A stretch of 64,000 nt of DNA from Prototheca cutis (GCA_002897115.2 BCIH01000002.1:933262-997261), one strand, 5' to 3'. Shown: positions 1-9,770, counted from the stretch's first letter. Made by a program: numbers and translations. The notes: a model not told the origin generated them from the sequence alone.

Positions 1-1479
1 TGGTGCGCGGGGGGTACGGGGATGATCTGGTATCCTTCCTCGCGCATGAACCGCGAGAATTCGACGTCGGCACGCGCCAGGCTCCAGGTCCCATCGGCGG
101 CGCGAACGTACTCGTCGACGAGGCGACGGGTCGGAGAAGCATCGCCCATCATCTCCTCCAGCATGATGCAGACATTGTTCGACAAGATGGAAAACACGCA
201 GTCCAGGTGCATGCGGTCCTGGTGCTGCTCAAAGTCGTCGCGCACGACGGCAAAGCGCCGGGTGCCCAGGAGGTCGCGGTCCATCAGCTGCCGCGCGGCA
301 TCCATGTTGGACCGCAGGCCGATGCCCAGCAGCGCCAGGTCGCGACCTGCGGGGAAGAAATCGCCGCCCTCGAGGAACCCGGGCTCGGCAATCTCGCCGG
401 CCACGGGCACACCCAGCTTGCCAAAGCAGAAGCGCATGAGATCGACTTCCAGCGCACGCTGCGCGGACCTCAGGCGCCCCATGACCACGCCCCGGCAGGT
501 AGTAATTTGCTGATCGCGGGTGTACACCAGGTTGCTCAGCGGCTGGAATGCGTAGCTGGCGGTCAGGCCCGTGTCACGGTACGACGGCGCGAGGCGAACG
601 GTGGGGTTGATCAGAATGGTGTCGATCAGCTGCGCGACGCTCATGTGCTCCAGCACCTTGCGCTTGTACGCATCGGAAAGATAGTACCGGTCGGCCTCCT
701 CGATGTCCTCCAACGCCGCGCCGTCGGCCAGCGTGTAGGTCAGCGCACCCATAGCAAACTCCTCGAGATCCACGCGGGCCCCGATATGGTCCTCGGCGCC
801 ATAGGCCAGGATCTCGCGCACCGTCAGAACACGCACGCCCTTGTCCCGCATGACCGCGCGGAACTCGGCGTGCGCACGCTTGGCGGCCTCCAGGTTGACT
901 GGCTTTTCGTACAGCGAAGCACGCGGGTGCAGGCCACCCATCTGCAGGGAAGTGCCCTCGGGCTCACACACGATGCAAATCTCTGCCCGGTCATTCTCAG
1001 ACTCCTGTACCGCCTGCAGTGGTGGTGTTGAGACAGGGATAGGGAAAAGCATTACCAACATTGGATTGGTTTCATTTTTTTGGGGGGGGGGGGGGGGGAA
1101 AGGGGGGGCCCTAGCTATCAGCTCGCACCTGCAAGAGCGAGATCTAAGTGTCTAGGATGCCCATCCCCCCCAGGCAGACTGGGNCCATGTGCAATCCCAC
1201 ATCCCGTCGCCTCGATCCCCATGCCCAGGGCGGTCCGTGTCAGCAATACCACAGAACCCCGACGCCATGGCACTCCAGCGCAGCGGGGCCGTGGCCCAGG
1301 CGCACCTTGAGAGAAGTACGCTCCGTGAGCAGGGCACTGGCCTTGGGGCGGACGGCACCCAGGCTCAGCTTTTCGAGCGCTGCCAAATCACCGCCCTGTG
1401 GACTAGTGCCCTTTGTGATCGGCTGGGTGGGGGCGGGGGCCACCGCCAGCATGTCCTTGAACGACTCCGACAACGTCAT
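1..1479 (-). CDS. Arginine deiminase, 5' part (3' end lies outside the window)
   Basis: Hydrolyses arginine to citrulline and ammonia. Exon 1 is 1306-1479 (58 codons, starting MTLSESFKDMLAVAP). A 292-base intron follows, and exon 2 runs from 1013 leftward off the window. The junction is phase 0 (AAG|GTGCGC ... CTGCAG|GCG) and joins TSLK to AVQESENDRAEICIV. Seen in the protein: ICIVCEPEGTSLQMGGLHPR near the N-terminus, LVYTRDQQITTCRGVVMGRL, EGGDFFPAGRDLALLGIGLR and MHLDCVFSIL. These match the guanidino-group-modifying fold of arginine deiminases, including the GGD and catalytic His segments. The catalytic Cys should lie beyond base 1 and is not seen. Green algae such as Chlorella and Chlamydomonas are known to have this enzyme while land plants generally lack it. 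The first 58 residues are not conserved and may be a targeting leader. The intron carries an 18-base homopolymer near 1081 and one N. Confidence 0.85.
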
Positions 1480-2019
1480 GGTAGGCAGACCCAACGGGGC
1501 CAGGGTGGGTGGGCAACTGGGCTGATCCCGCACTGCACAAGGGTTTGCTCCCAGACAATGTACTTCGATACAGTTAATAGGCCGCAATAAAAGGCTGGAT
1601 TGTTGAATTGGGGGTTTTCGTGCTGCGTGGCAGGACAATCGCGCGGGGGGGTTCTTTTATTCTCGATTGTAGGCCGCGGGACTTTTCATTTAAGACCGCG
1701 GGGACCCCAGGGGTCCCGAGAATCCTGGCGGCGGCAAATACTTCCCCGGAAAACCCGAGCTGCAAAAGCAATGTCAACGTTCTGGGACGCGACTCTAGTT
1801 TATTGGTGGGTAAATTGATGAGGTCTAAAAGGTACCCATCTCCCATTTGCGAAAGAAGCTTTGCATGGCCGTCACTTTCTGCACCCCGAGCACATAGTGG
1901 GCGATGCGCCCCGTTGATGCCAATCGCCTTTCCACCGCTCCCAAAAAACCTAAAAAAACGCATTAGAACAATAGAATTGCCAGACAGTTCTGGCGAAGGC
2001 GAGGCAAAAAGGCATGGAA

Positions 2020-2100
2020 CCCAAAGCGAGAATCATACCACTAGACCAAGATCCCGACTGGAGAGGGGACCTGGGGGAATCGAACCCCCGACCTCTCGCA
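2020..2100 (-). tRNA. Circularly permuted tRNA-Pro(UGG) gene
   Basis: Read on the minus strand, the 3' half comes first (2100-2065: TGCGAGAGG, T-arm GGGGGTTCGATTCCCCC, AGGTCCC, then C as discriminator). A 9-base spacer follows (2064-2056), then the 5' half (2055-2020: GGGATCT, D-arm GGTCTAGTGGTATGATT, CTCGCTTTGGG). Rejoined 5' to 3' the halves give a standard 72-base tRNA. The acceptor stem GGGATCT/AGGTCCC pairs fully with one G-U. The anticodon stem CTCGC/GCGAG is perfect and the loop TTTGGGT carries anticodon TGG. The break lies at 37/38 in the anticodon loop. A T5 run (sense; 2010-2006) lies 9 bases after the 5' half and would end Pol III transcription. The B box therefore precedes the A box. 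Leader GAAC can pair with GTTC at the 5' half/trailer boundary, as for a bulge-helix-bulge processing site. Permuted tRNAs are known in red and some green algae; processing here is inferred. Confidence 0.88.
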
Positions 2101-2380
2101 CGTTCGTCTGTTGCTAAAATTATTTGAATATTTTCACTCTAAATACCGCAAAATGTACGAACGATCCAAGAACGGGCCTTGGCGACCTGATCCTACCCAA
2201 CAGATTCTCAGTGACACAGTCCACCAAGCACATGGACAGTGTTCGTGCTGGATTTAGTGCGCATGCATGCAGGGAGCAATGGATCATGGCCAGAAGAATC
2301 CTGAATGTGGGTGCGTGCAGAGTCCACGTGCCAAAGGTGGAGCACACAGGAAGGTGCATGATCGGGCACTCATGACTGCG

Positions 2381-3518
2381 TTAGGCTGCATAACACGAAC
2401 TCGTGTATGCTTCCGTAGTATATTCAAAAGGGGACGATGCAGGAATGTGGAGCACAAAAGTCACATCAAATGGGGCTGCTGTGGAAGAGGAAAAGTCCAC
2501 GTCCACGTAAGCTGGAGGGTGCCTCAGTGTGGTGACTGGACTGGCAAGGCCAAAATTTGGTGTCTGAACTTCAATGAAACCTTCCTGTCCGTCCACAAAT
2601 GCAGTTCCAGCTGGTTGGATGCTCATCGCACCGACCTCCTCTCCCTGAATCGTGACGCAAGATGCACTTTGGACGAAGAAAGTGGGTTTCACCTCGGGCG
2701 CTGGGCTGGGAGTGGGAGCTGGTGAGGGTGGTGGGCCAGCGTGCTTTGCCTTTTTTGCCTCGAGGTCATGGAGAAGCGGCAGCTGAGGCGCCTTGGAGGA
2801 CAGCTGGTCGGGCAGCAGGCCATGCAGGGGGAGACGACATACGGCTTGTTCCCGATGTCGATCTCCACCTCTGCGCGGCAATGGATGGAGGACTGTTCGA
2901 ATGCTCCAGTCAAGACTGGCAGCACACAATTCTTTGCACAACCCAGTCCCACGCACGCCTGCCCAGGCCCCCGCTCTCAACTCACCGGTGCCAACAGACT
3001 TGACGATGGCGCAGGCCTTGCCCACAAACACGGCCGGCGCGATCATCTTCTTCACGCAGCCGCCGGGTGTCTTCTCGACGGTCAGAGAAGCGGGGGAGCA
3101 GACGATCTGCTTGCGGCTCTCGTCCACAATGCAGACCTTGGGGTTGTAGGCCAGCGTGACAGGGGTCCCTGGCAGTAGGGGTCGGCCTTGGCGGGAGGAG
3201 CAAACCTGCAGAACCATCGGGCAGATGGCGCGATCGTGAAGGTCCCCGGGACAGATTTCATTGTGACGACTCATGAACAACGGGAAACTCCAAGTTCTCT
3301 GTCACAAAACAGCAATCCCCGCCACAGACTCACGTCCAGTTTGTGCAGAAGTTTGACATCGCCGACTCGAACAGGTCGTGCAGCTCAGACAGGCTGTGGG
3401 CAGACTCGAGTTGGCCGACCAAGCCAGCGTCCAGAAAGTCACCGAGGCTGTGCTTCAGGTCAAAAGGCAGGAGCTCGTCCCAGTCAAAGTCTGTGCAGCA
3501 GTAGGGAGATCACAGCAG

Positions 3519-3583
<65 letters not shown>

Positions 3584-4147
3584 ACCATCTTGTGCTTGAT
3601 GCTCGGAAAGTGTTCGAGCACTGGCATACACAGAACCAAATGACAGAGCCAAATTCAAACAGAATTCCCTCACCGCCGTCCTTCCAGCGACTGGGTACAA
3701 AGTCCTTCCAGCTCTTGCCGGAGCGCCCGTCCAGGAAACCGTGCAGATCCTGCAAAAGATCCAGATCGCACGGCACGCGCGGAGCAGCTCAGTCGCCGTC
3801 ATTGCCGCAGCCATTTCTCATGCCTTCATCGATCAAGCACACCGCGTCCTTCGTACGTTTCCAAAGGACAAAAGGTGTCGACCCTGCATTTCTCGTTCGC
3901 CATGACGGCCTGCAGCTCGTCCGTGAAGCCCTTGAGCGCTGCCAAGGGCCACACATTGTGCGACACCGTCAATCGCAGACGCACGGCCGAGGCAGTTTGA
4001 TTCTGGCTGCATTCATGTATAGCATGCATTCTCGACGAAGCGCACCCACGGCGAGCGATTCGGCGCTGAGAGGAAGGACATCGGGTCCGCGGCGCCGCAG
4101 ACGGCAAGGAAGGCCAGCACCGGCACGATTGCCTTGCGGTGTCGCAT
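2381..4147 (-). CDS. Unidentified secreted protein, multi-exon
   Basis: I do not recognise the family. The start is placed at 4147 because it opens a clear signal peptide (MRHRKAIVPVLAFLAVCGAA). Later coding blocks, on the same strand but in several frames, are: NVWPLAALKGFTDELQAVMA near 3980-3890; LQDLHGFLDGRSGKSWKDFV near 3750-3690; DWDELLPFDLKHSLGDFLDA near 3490-3430; and a Cys-containing stretch with VTLAYNPKVCIVDESRKQIV near 3190-3100. A Pro/Ala hinge follows (PPPSPAPTPSPAP near 2720), then a C-terminal domain with FFVQSASCVTIQGEEVGAMS. The stop is at 2381. The Pro-rich hinge between extracellular blocks suggests a cell-wall or matrix protein; pherophorin-like was considered but not supported. 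An apparent frame break near 4020 is either a very short intron or a sequence error. Exon edges are approximate. Confidence 0.5.
3520..3582. repeat. Homopolymer G tract (63 bases)
   Basis: An uninterrupted G run on the plus strand. It lies in an intron of the minus-strand secreted-protein gene, so the transcript reads it as poly-C. It begins about 20 bases upstream of the apparent acceptor CTGCACAG near 3494. Confidence 0.95.
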
Positions 4148-5041
4148 CGCGACAGGAATTCCAGTCGGCCTGGACAGGCCGAGGCGTATTTACGAATCAC
4201 AAATGTTCGAACGAAATGTGTGCTGCTGCTTGTGTTGTCTGCCTGTTTTTTCTGTGCCCGGATGCCGCGACGCCCAACCGGAAGATGTGCTCTTTTGGCA
4301 CTGCTTGGGGTCAGGTGTGCCCTTTTGGCATAGTTTGGAGTCGCCTAGGAGCCTTGTCGAAGTTTCAAAATCATCGTTTGGCGCACGACGTGTCGCATGA
4401 GCTGGATGAAAGTCGCTTGTGCGGCTTGTAGAGCCTGCATCTGGGCCGATGCTTTCCACCACCCGCAAGTGGAAGCGACCTCGACATGGGAGCTACCGAA
4501 GACAGATTGCCGACTGTCTGGAGAGCAGCCTGACCCCTGTCCTCGATCCGTACAACCACCTGCATCATGAAGGCTGGTATTCCCTGCCATAGAACATTGC
4601 CCTGACGTTTCTTGTGCGGGTTGGTTTCGCCAAGCGAGTGACACGGAACCGCCGTGTGCCCCTGGAAAACCTGGCATGGGGGGATGCACCAGGGGCAACG
4701 TGCGGGCTCGATCTCGTCTGCGATTCCCACCCTCTGGCTCCCTTCACCGCTCCAGCCACATCTTGCCTTGGATTCGATGGAGCAGTGCTGATATGTACAG
4801 GGAATACAGACGGCGGCGTGCATCATGCCTCGGGCTATGCAATTCTGCAGCAGGATGTTCTTCATCAATGTGCACATGGGAGACGCATCAGAGGGCACGG
4901 CCGAGCAACGGTCGTCGTGCATGCACAGGGATCCTAATTGACGCAGTAAGCAAAACATACAATGCTCCCATTGTGCGGGGATTCCCCGCAGCAACGTCGT
5001 AGCGCCCCAATCAGTTGGAACAGCGCTCGGATCTGCCAGGC
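4148..5041. other. Intergenic region between secreted-protein gene and NDH2
   Basis: It holds the presumed promoter of the secreted-protein gene and the 3' flank of the NADH dehydrogenase gene; both are transcribed leftward. Open frames here on either strand show no recognisable domain and overlap one another, so none is called. Confidence 0.5.
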
Positions 5042-7190
5042 CTACCACTGGGAGACATCCCTGCACGACAGCCGGCGTTTGCAGGTGACAAGGTGAGTCC
5101 CGGGAAACAGCACCCCTAGCGGCCAGTGTTCCTTCACTAGCACTGGCCATATCAAGAATCTTCTCCCACCAACGCCCGCACCCACAAACCCCCCGCATCA
5201 CCAACAGAACAAAAGAAAGAAAGCTGCGTGCCTGCCAAAGATGAGGGACATGGTCCAGTCGGACATGACGTAGAGCCGGTGCTTGAGAGTGCCCAGCCGG
5301 GTGAGGTACGCCGAGCGCCATGCGATCCAGGAGCTGAACCCTGTCCAGGCCATGTGCCCCGGCTGGTCCTTTGCCTTGAGTTCGATGACAGCCGAGTGGC
5401 CGCCGACAGAGGCCATGCTGCCCAGGTGGTGGTACTCAAACGGCGGCACCTTGGCCAGTGCCTCCTCCAGAGCGTCGACACCCGGGGCGGGCTTGGCCGT
5501 GCCTGCGGCGGCGGCCGCAGCGTTGAGACTGGCGGCGAGGTACTTGCCCTGCTGCTCGGCGACCTGGGCCAGTGCAGGCAGTGGCTTGTCCAGGTTGGCG
5601 GCGACGTCTCCCAGCGCGTACACGCGGGACACGGCGCGGCTCTTTTCGGCACCTTCAAGTTTCAACTCCTCTTGAACCATGCTGACGTCCTCGAGCGACG
5701 TGGGGCTGCGGGTCCCCGCCAGGCGTGCCTGGCATCGCAGCTGGTCGTCGATGGCCAGGCGCCCGCGCATCGTCTTTTCAAACGGCAGCGACAGCGAAAA
5801 CATGGTCGGCCCCACGCCCGTGGACCACACGCACAAGCCGTATGGGATCACCGCGCCAGACTTGAGCTCCAGCTCCGTCCGCCGGACCTCCTTGACGATG
5901 CCCTTGACTAAATGGACGCCCGCGCGGGTCAGTTTCAGCGCCGCGTACTCGCGCAGCTTGGTGTCAAAGCTCCCGAGCAGCTGGTCGGCCTCGATCAGCG
6001 TGATGCGCACGTCGCGCGCGCGGTTGGGGTCGATCTTGGACAGGTCGCGCCGCACGAAATCCGCCAGCTCCCCGGCAAACTCGACGCCTGTCGGGCCCCC
6101 GCCGACAATAGCCACATGCAGCAGCCGCGCGCGCTCCGCGGGGTCGCGGCCGGGGATGGACGCTTCTGCCCAGTTCTGGATCAGCTTGTTCCGGATGGCC
6201 GTCGAGTTTGCCGCGTCACGCAGGGGCATGGTGTACTCGGGTACGCCGGGGATGCCAAAGGTCGAGCCCTGCGACCCCGTCGCGATCGCCAGCACGTCAT
6301 ACTCCACGAAAAACTTCAGCCCATCACGCATCGAATGGCACTCCACCACACGCTCCTTGGGGTGCACCGCATGGCATTCGGCCAACTGCAGTGATTCCCG
6401 GGTTTGTTAGTTGATTGATCGATCAGTGGGGTGGTTCCTTGATCGATGTGTCGTGGGTCAGTTGATTGATAGACTGATTGTTGGGTGGCACTTGCTTGAT
6501 TCTAAAACCCTCCCACGCCGACAACAGTGCTGGGCTCACGATGAATTGGTTCTGGGGCAGGCGCAGCGATGGCTGGATGTCGGTGATGGGCACCGTGACG
6601 GAGCGGGGCTCTAGGGTCCCGACGCAAGACGACGCGATCAGGGGGGTGAACACCATGTGGTTTCTCGCAGAGATCACCTGCAAGTATGTGGAACAACAAC
6701 ATGGGGGTCACAGACTGCTCCACGTAGGTCGGTCCAGCGCAGGGCGCTTCGCTGCCATGGGTGGTGAAACACCGTGCAGGCACAGGCCTGCACCCGCACG
6801 CGGCCACGGGCATGCCCTTTGGGAAAAAGGGTGGTGGCACTCATAGCAGGGCAAGGGCACAGGTGGGCACTCTGTCAGCTGGACAGATGGAGGCCAAAAC
6901 CCTAGTGCAGAGGACACGCACCGGGGGCCCCACTCCACAGCACACCAACCCTCCTTGACTGGCCAAATCAATCCTCTCACCGTGATATCAAACTTCCGGG
7001 GGTCGATGTCACGGGTGAGGCGGGCGCCTCCCCAGCCGGTGCCCAGGATGACCAGGCGGGGCCGGCCTGTTCGCAGGGGCAGCACGCTCTGATCGCCAGC
7101 CTCCCCTGCAAGCCAGCGGATGCCCAGCTGGGTCACGGGGCGAGCCCGCGTCGCCCTCCTGAACGCCGCCAACATCACGCTGGATTGCAT
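5042..7190 (-). CDS. Type II NAD(P)H dehydrogenase (alternative NADH:quinone oxidoreductase)
   Basis: A single-polypeptide flavoprotein that passes electrons from NAD(P)H to quinone without proton pumping. Four exons keep phase: 6981-7190, 6540-6677, 5232-6385 and 5042-5060, giving 506 residues. The N-terminus [18 protein letters not shown] is Arg-rich, as in a mitochondrial presequence. The first dinucleotide site is [13 protein letters not shown] and the second is [35 protein letters not shown] is the typical family segment after the FAD site, and VYALGDVAA is the C-terminal FAD contact. The last exon completes the usual FGRD-VS-W C-terminus. It is reached only through an intron that begins GC rather than GT (AG|GCACGC at 5231 ... 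CAG|GGATG at 5060). No EF-hand insertion is seen. Intron 6386-6539 carries short TTGATTGATCGATC-type repeats. Mitochondrial location is inferred. Confidence 0.92.
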
Positions 7191-7405
7191 AGCGATCGAA
7201 ACCCAAGGGTGATCTGGCCTCTGCGAGGTCTTGGAATATGTGGTGAAGCGGGCCCTCAACTCTCCGAATAGGATCTGACGAAGACGACCGCGTACCACAC
7301 CCCGCGGGTCCACCCAAGCACGAAGATGCGCTAAAACAATGACCCTATGATCATGGGGCAAAAATGGGAGGGCGTGTTAGCCCTCAGATGGCGCATTCGC
7401 GGATT

Positions 7406-7515
7406 TTGTATTTGTCGGTCGCCCTGCATGCCCTCCCTGTTTTTTGTTAGCAAATCGCTGACCGGGACTGACCGGGACCTGTTAGTAAACAGGACGAATC
7501 TTTAGTAACAGGCGA
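7406..7515 (+). repeat. Left copy of direct repeat flanking Fanzor element A
   Basis: It shares the block TTTGTCGGTCGCCCT and then the spaced words CTGACCGGG and TTAGTAAA with the segment at 9453-9585, in the same orientation and order. Identity is high in the first 20 bases and patchy afterwards. It may be an old duplication bracketing the element, or a remnant of an adjacent copy's end. Confidence 0.5.
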
Positions 7516-7723
7516 GCGCGCGATATTTTGCTGTGGGTACCCCCTGNAANAGCGACAATACTGTTAACAATTGGACTGCCAACCCAGAGCAGACTCTCTG
7601 GGCAAGCTCGGATGCCATNTGTCTTCAAAACTGACAGAATTGCATGCCTATCATGGTCTGGCAGGTCTCTGGCATGGGCCCAGGGGAAGCCATTGGCAGT
7701 GAACTCTGTTTCCTAGAAGGGCG

Positions 7724-9279
7724 TTGCACGTGTGGGGGTTGGAGGCGTGCAACGACAAGGATGAGCCGGTCCCGCTGACCGACAAGGACTGGTGCAAGCT
7801 CATCCGCCCGGGGGTCGGGGCGATGCTGGTGCTGCAGTGGCTGGGCGAACAGCTGCAACTCCTGTGCGAGGCCTCCAGGTTCCTGTCCGACACGGGGCGC
7901 AAGTCGTTCACCGTGCTCCCCGTGTGCAAGAGGTCGGCGCGGCACATCACCGTGGATACCCGCGTGCTGTGGGAAACCTGCCAGGATGTAGGCCTCGATG
8001 TCAGCACGAACACAGAGTTCCGGGTGGAGGGGGCCACGCACTTGGTGGAGGGTGTTTGACCTCCCCGACAAGTGGTTCGAGCCCAGGGACAACGGCCTGC
8101 CCCACAAGCGCATGCAGTTTGCGGGGATTGCCAAGACCGACGGCGTGGCGATCTCCTTCATCTTTCAGGAGATAAATGATACCGGCAAGGGTTCCAGGGG
8201 CGCGGCCGACGCCGCCGCCCTCGAGCGGATGCAACGGCTTGCACGGACCCAGGGCTTGGCAACCGCCCTGCGCTGCGAACACTTGCTGTCTCGGGCCTCG
8301 GAGCGCACGCTCGGGTACACGGGCGAGCTCGCGGGCGAGATCCTCGGCCGGCAGCGCTGGGGCGCCTTGGGCATCGACCCTGGCCGCAAGAACATGATCG
8401 CCTATGTCTTCGGTGAGGGCAAGGACCAGCACGGATCGCTGTCCAGGAAGAGATTCTACCACGACACGCACTACAAGAAGCATGCCTACACCCACAGGAG
8501 GCTTCTGCGCCGGGGCGGCCTGGGGCGCTGGGAGCGGGGCATGCCGTCGCTCAAGACCAGCCGGCCAGAGGGGCATGCGCGCCTGCCTGCTCCACCTGGA
8601 GGGGCGTCTTGGCGAGCTGCTTGACGTCACCTGCAGCCGCAAGTGGAAGAAGGCCAGCCTGGACGCGTACATGATGAAGCACATGGCCATGGACCGCATG
8701 ATCGAGGACATGATCAAGCGCACTGGGTGCAAGCGCTTCCAGCTGATGGTTTTTATGGGCGACGGCAAGTTCGCACACAACTCGCGCGGCTCCCTCGCGA
8801 GCATTGGCTCCCCCGCTTGGGTTGACCGCCTGCGCCAGCACGGGCTGCTGGTCTTTGTGGTCGAGGAGTACAACACGTCCCAGGTGCGCTGTGTGTGGAC
8901 GTGCGTTTATGTGTGGGTGCGCTTATGTGTGGGTGCGCATGTGCAGAGTGCGCTTTCACAAGCACGAGCGCACGAGCGCACGCTGCATGCGAGGTGTCAA
9001 CTGGCTGGGGGCCGCCCAAACCCCCCGGACCAAACATGCCGCTCCGCAGATTTGCTGCAAGTGCCATCACAAAGGGCGNNNNNNNNNNNNNNNNNNNNNN
9101 NNNNNNNNNNNNNNNNNNNNNNNNNNNNNNNNNNNNNNNNNNNNNNNNNNNNNNNNNNNNNNNNNNNNNNNNNNNNNNNNNNNNNNNNNNNNNNNNNNGC
9201 GGTCGTCAACAACACCAACGTCAGGCCTGAGCCTTTTGACAAGAAGCTGGAGACGCCCAAGACGCCAGGGCAGGGCTGA
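7724..9279 (+). pseudogene. Fanzor (eukaryotic TnpB-like RNA-guided endonuclease), copy A, with apparent frame breaks
   Basis: Fanzors are RuvC-type, guide-RNA-programmed nucleases of eukaryotic mobile elements. Seen in order: FTVLPVCKRSARHITVDT (N-terminal family segment); LPHKRMQFAGIAKTDGVAIS; RuvC-I LGIDPGRKNMIAYVFG; MPSLKTSR; LGELLDVTCSRKWKKASLDA; FQLMVFMGDGKFAHNSRGS; and RuvC-II VFVVEEYNTSQ. An intron follows (8884-9049), then ICCKCHHKG, the first half of a zinc finger. The N gap 9079-9198 hides the rest of the finger and RuvC-III, both visible in copy B. The frame resumes at VVNNTNVRPEPFDKKLETP and stops at 9277-9279. Reading needs frame changes near 8050 and 8570, so this is a decayed copy, a gene with unrecognised introns, or a sequence with errors. 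Residues matching the RuvC catalytic Asp and Glu are present. The start at 7724 is the first Met of the open frame. Confidence 0.85.
9079..9198. other. Assembly gap (120 N) inside Fanzor A
   Basis: The gap falls in the last exon. The corresponding stretch in copy B is 41201-41316, close to the same length, so the missing bases probably encode the zinc finger and RuvC-III. Confidence 0.95.
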
Positions 9280-9443
9280 GCATTCGCCCCTGGCACACCT
9301 TCCTTCCTTTGGCATGAGCCATATCGCCGCGGGTTTCGGCCTCCGGGCTGGAGCCCGCGGCGACCTCTGCACTACGAAAAGTGTCGAGGGTCACGCAATG
9401 AATGCATGCCGAGTCTGACTGTGCATTTCTTGCATACCCGCGG
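9280..9443 (+). ncRNA. Candidate guide-RNA scaffold region, 3' end of Fanzor A
   Basis: About 165 bases downstream of the Fanzor stop are conserved almost base for base with copy B and end at the inferred element right end. They contain a hairpin with arms CGCCGCGGG (9325-9333) and CCCGCGGCG (9354-9362). In TnpB and Fanzor systems the guide RNA is transcribed from this place, with its scaffold in the element's 3' end and its guide in the flanking DNA. Transcription here is not shown by the sequence; the call rests on position, conservation and structure. Confidence 0.45.
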
Positions 9444-9452
9444 GAGGGGTGT

Positions 9453-9585
9453 GCATTTTGTCGGTCGCCCTCCATGCACCATCCATTACGTCGCATTCCC
9501 CAAATCTGACCGGGCGCTTAGTAAAAAGAGTAAAAAGAAAGGTTTGTTGAAAAAGGTTAAGATGGGGTAGATTTTTAGAGTAACG
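9453..9585 (+). repeat. Right copy of direct repeat flanking Fanzor element A
   Basis: Partner of 7406-7515 (shared TTTGTCGGTCGCCCT, CTGACCGGG, TTAGTAAA). It starts about 10 bases beyond the inferred right end of the element, which is where a guide sequence would be encoded. Confidence 0.5.
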
Positions 9586-9770
9586 GCGACGGGGGGATTC
9601 CTGTTACCGCGGTCACGTGGAGCTCCGCAACTGGGACATGAGCCCCGCCCAGACCGGTGACTCCACCTGAATAGCAAGAGGTTCTGGCCACCGAGCCCAG
9701 GGCCCCGCGGAGGATCCATGCCCCCGGCGCGAAGGGAATTGGGCGCCTGCGCGAGGCATGCCAGCCGGGG

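Larger units (their letters stand above)
7516..9443 (+). mobile_element. Fanzor-carrying element, copy A
   Basis: The limits are set by homology to copy B. Similarity begins near GATATTTTGCTGTGGG (A 7520) and GATATTGCTGTGGG (B 40211). It ends just after CATTTCTTGCATACCCGC (A about 9443) and the matching CATTTCTTGGATACCCGC in B (about 41562). Between these A encodes a Fanzor protein. From about 8925 to the right end A and B are nearly identical, including an intron, so duplication was at DNA level and recent. No terminal inverted repeats and no second transposase gene are seen. The true left end could lie outside the shared block. Confidence 0.7.

Noticed and set aside
3..1031. Plus-strand open frame of 342 codons
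   Set aside because: It is the complement of the arginine deiminase exon; the minus strand carries the recognisable motifs.
2065..2100. Lone tRNA 3'-half fragment or ordinary tRNA pseudogene
   Set aside because: The matching 5' half lies 9 bases away and complements it exactly in acceptor and anticodon stems, which a random fragment would not do.
8075..8095. Pol III B-box-like GTGGTTCGAGCCC
   Set aside because: It lies in the Fanzor coding frame and no cloverleaf can be drawn around it.
9050..9078. CRISPR array near the Fanzor gene
   Set aside because: No regularly spaced repeats are present; Fanzor guides do not come from CRISPR arrays.
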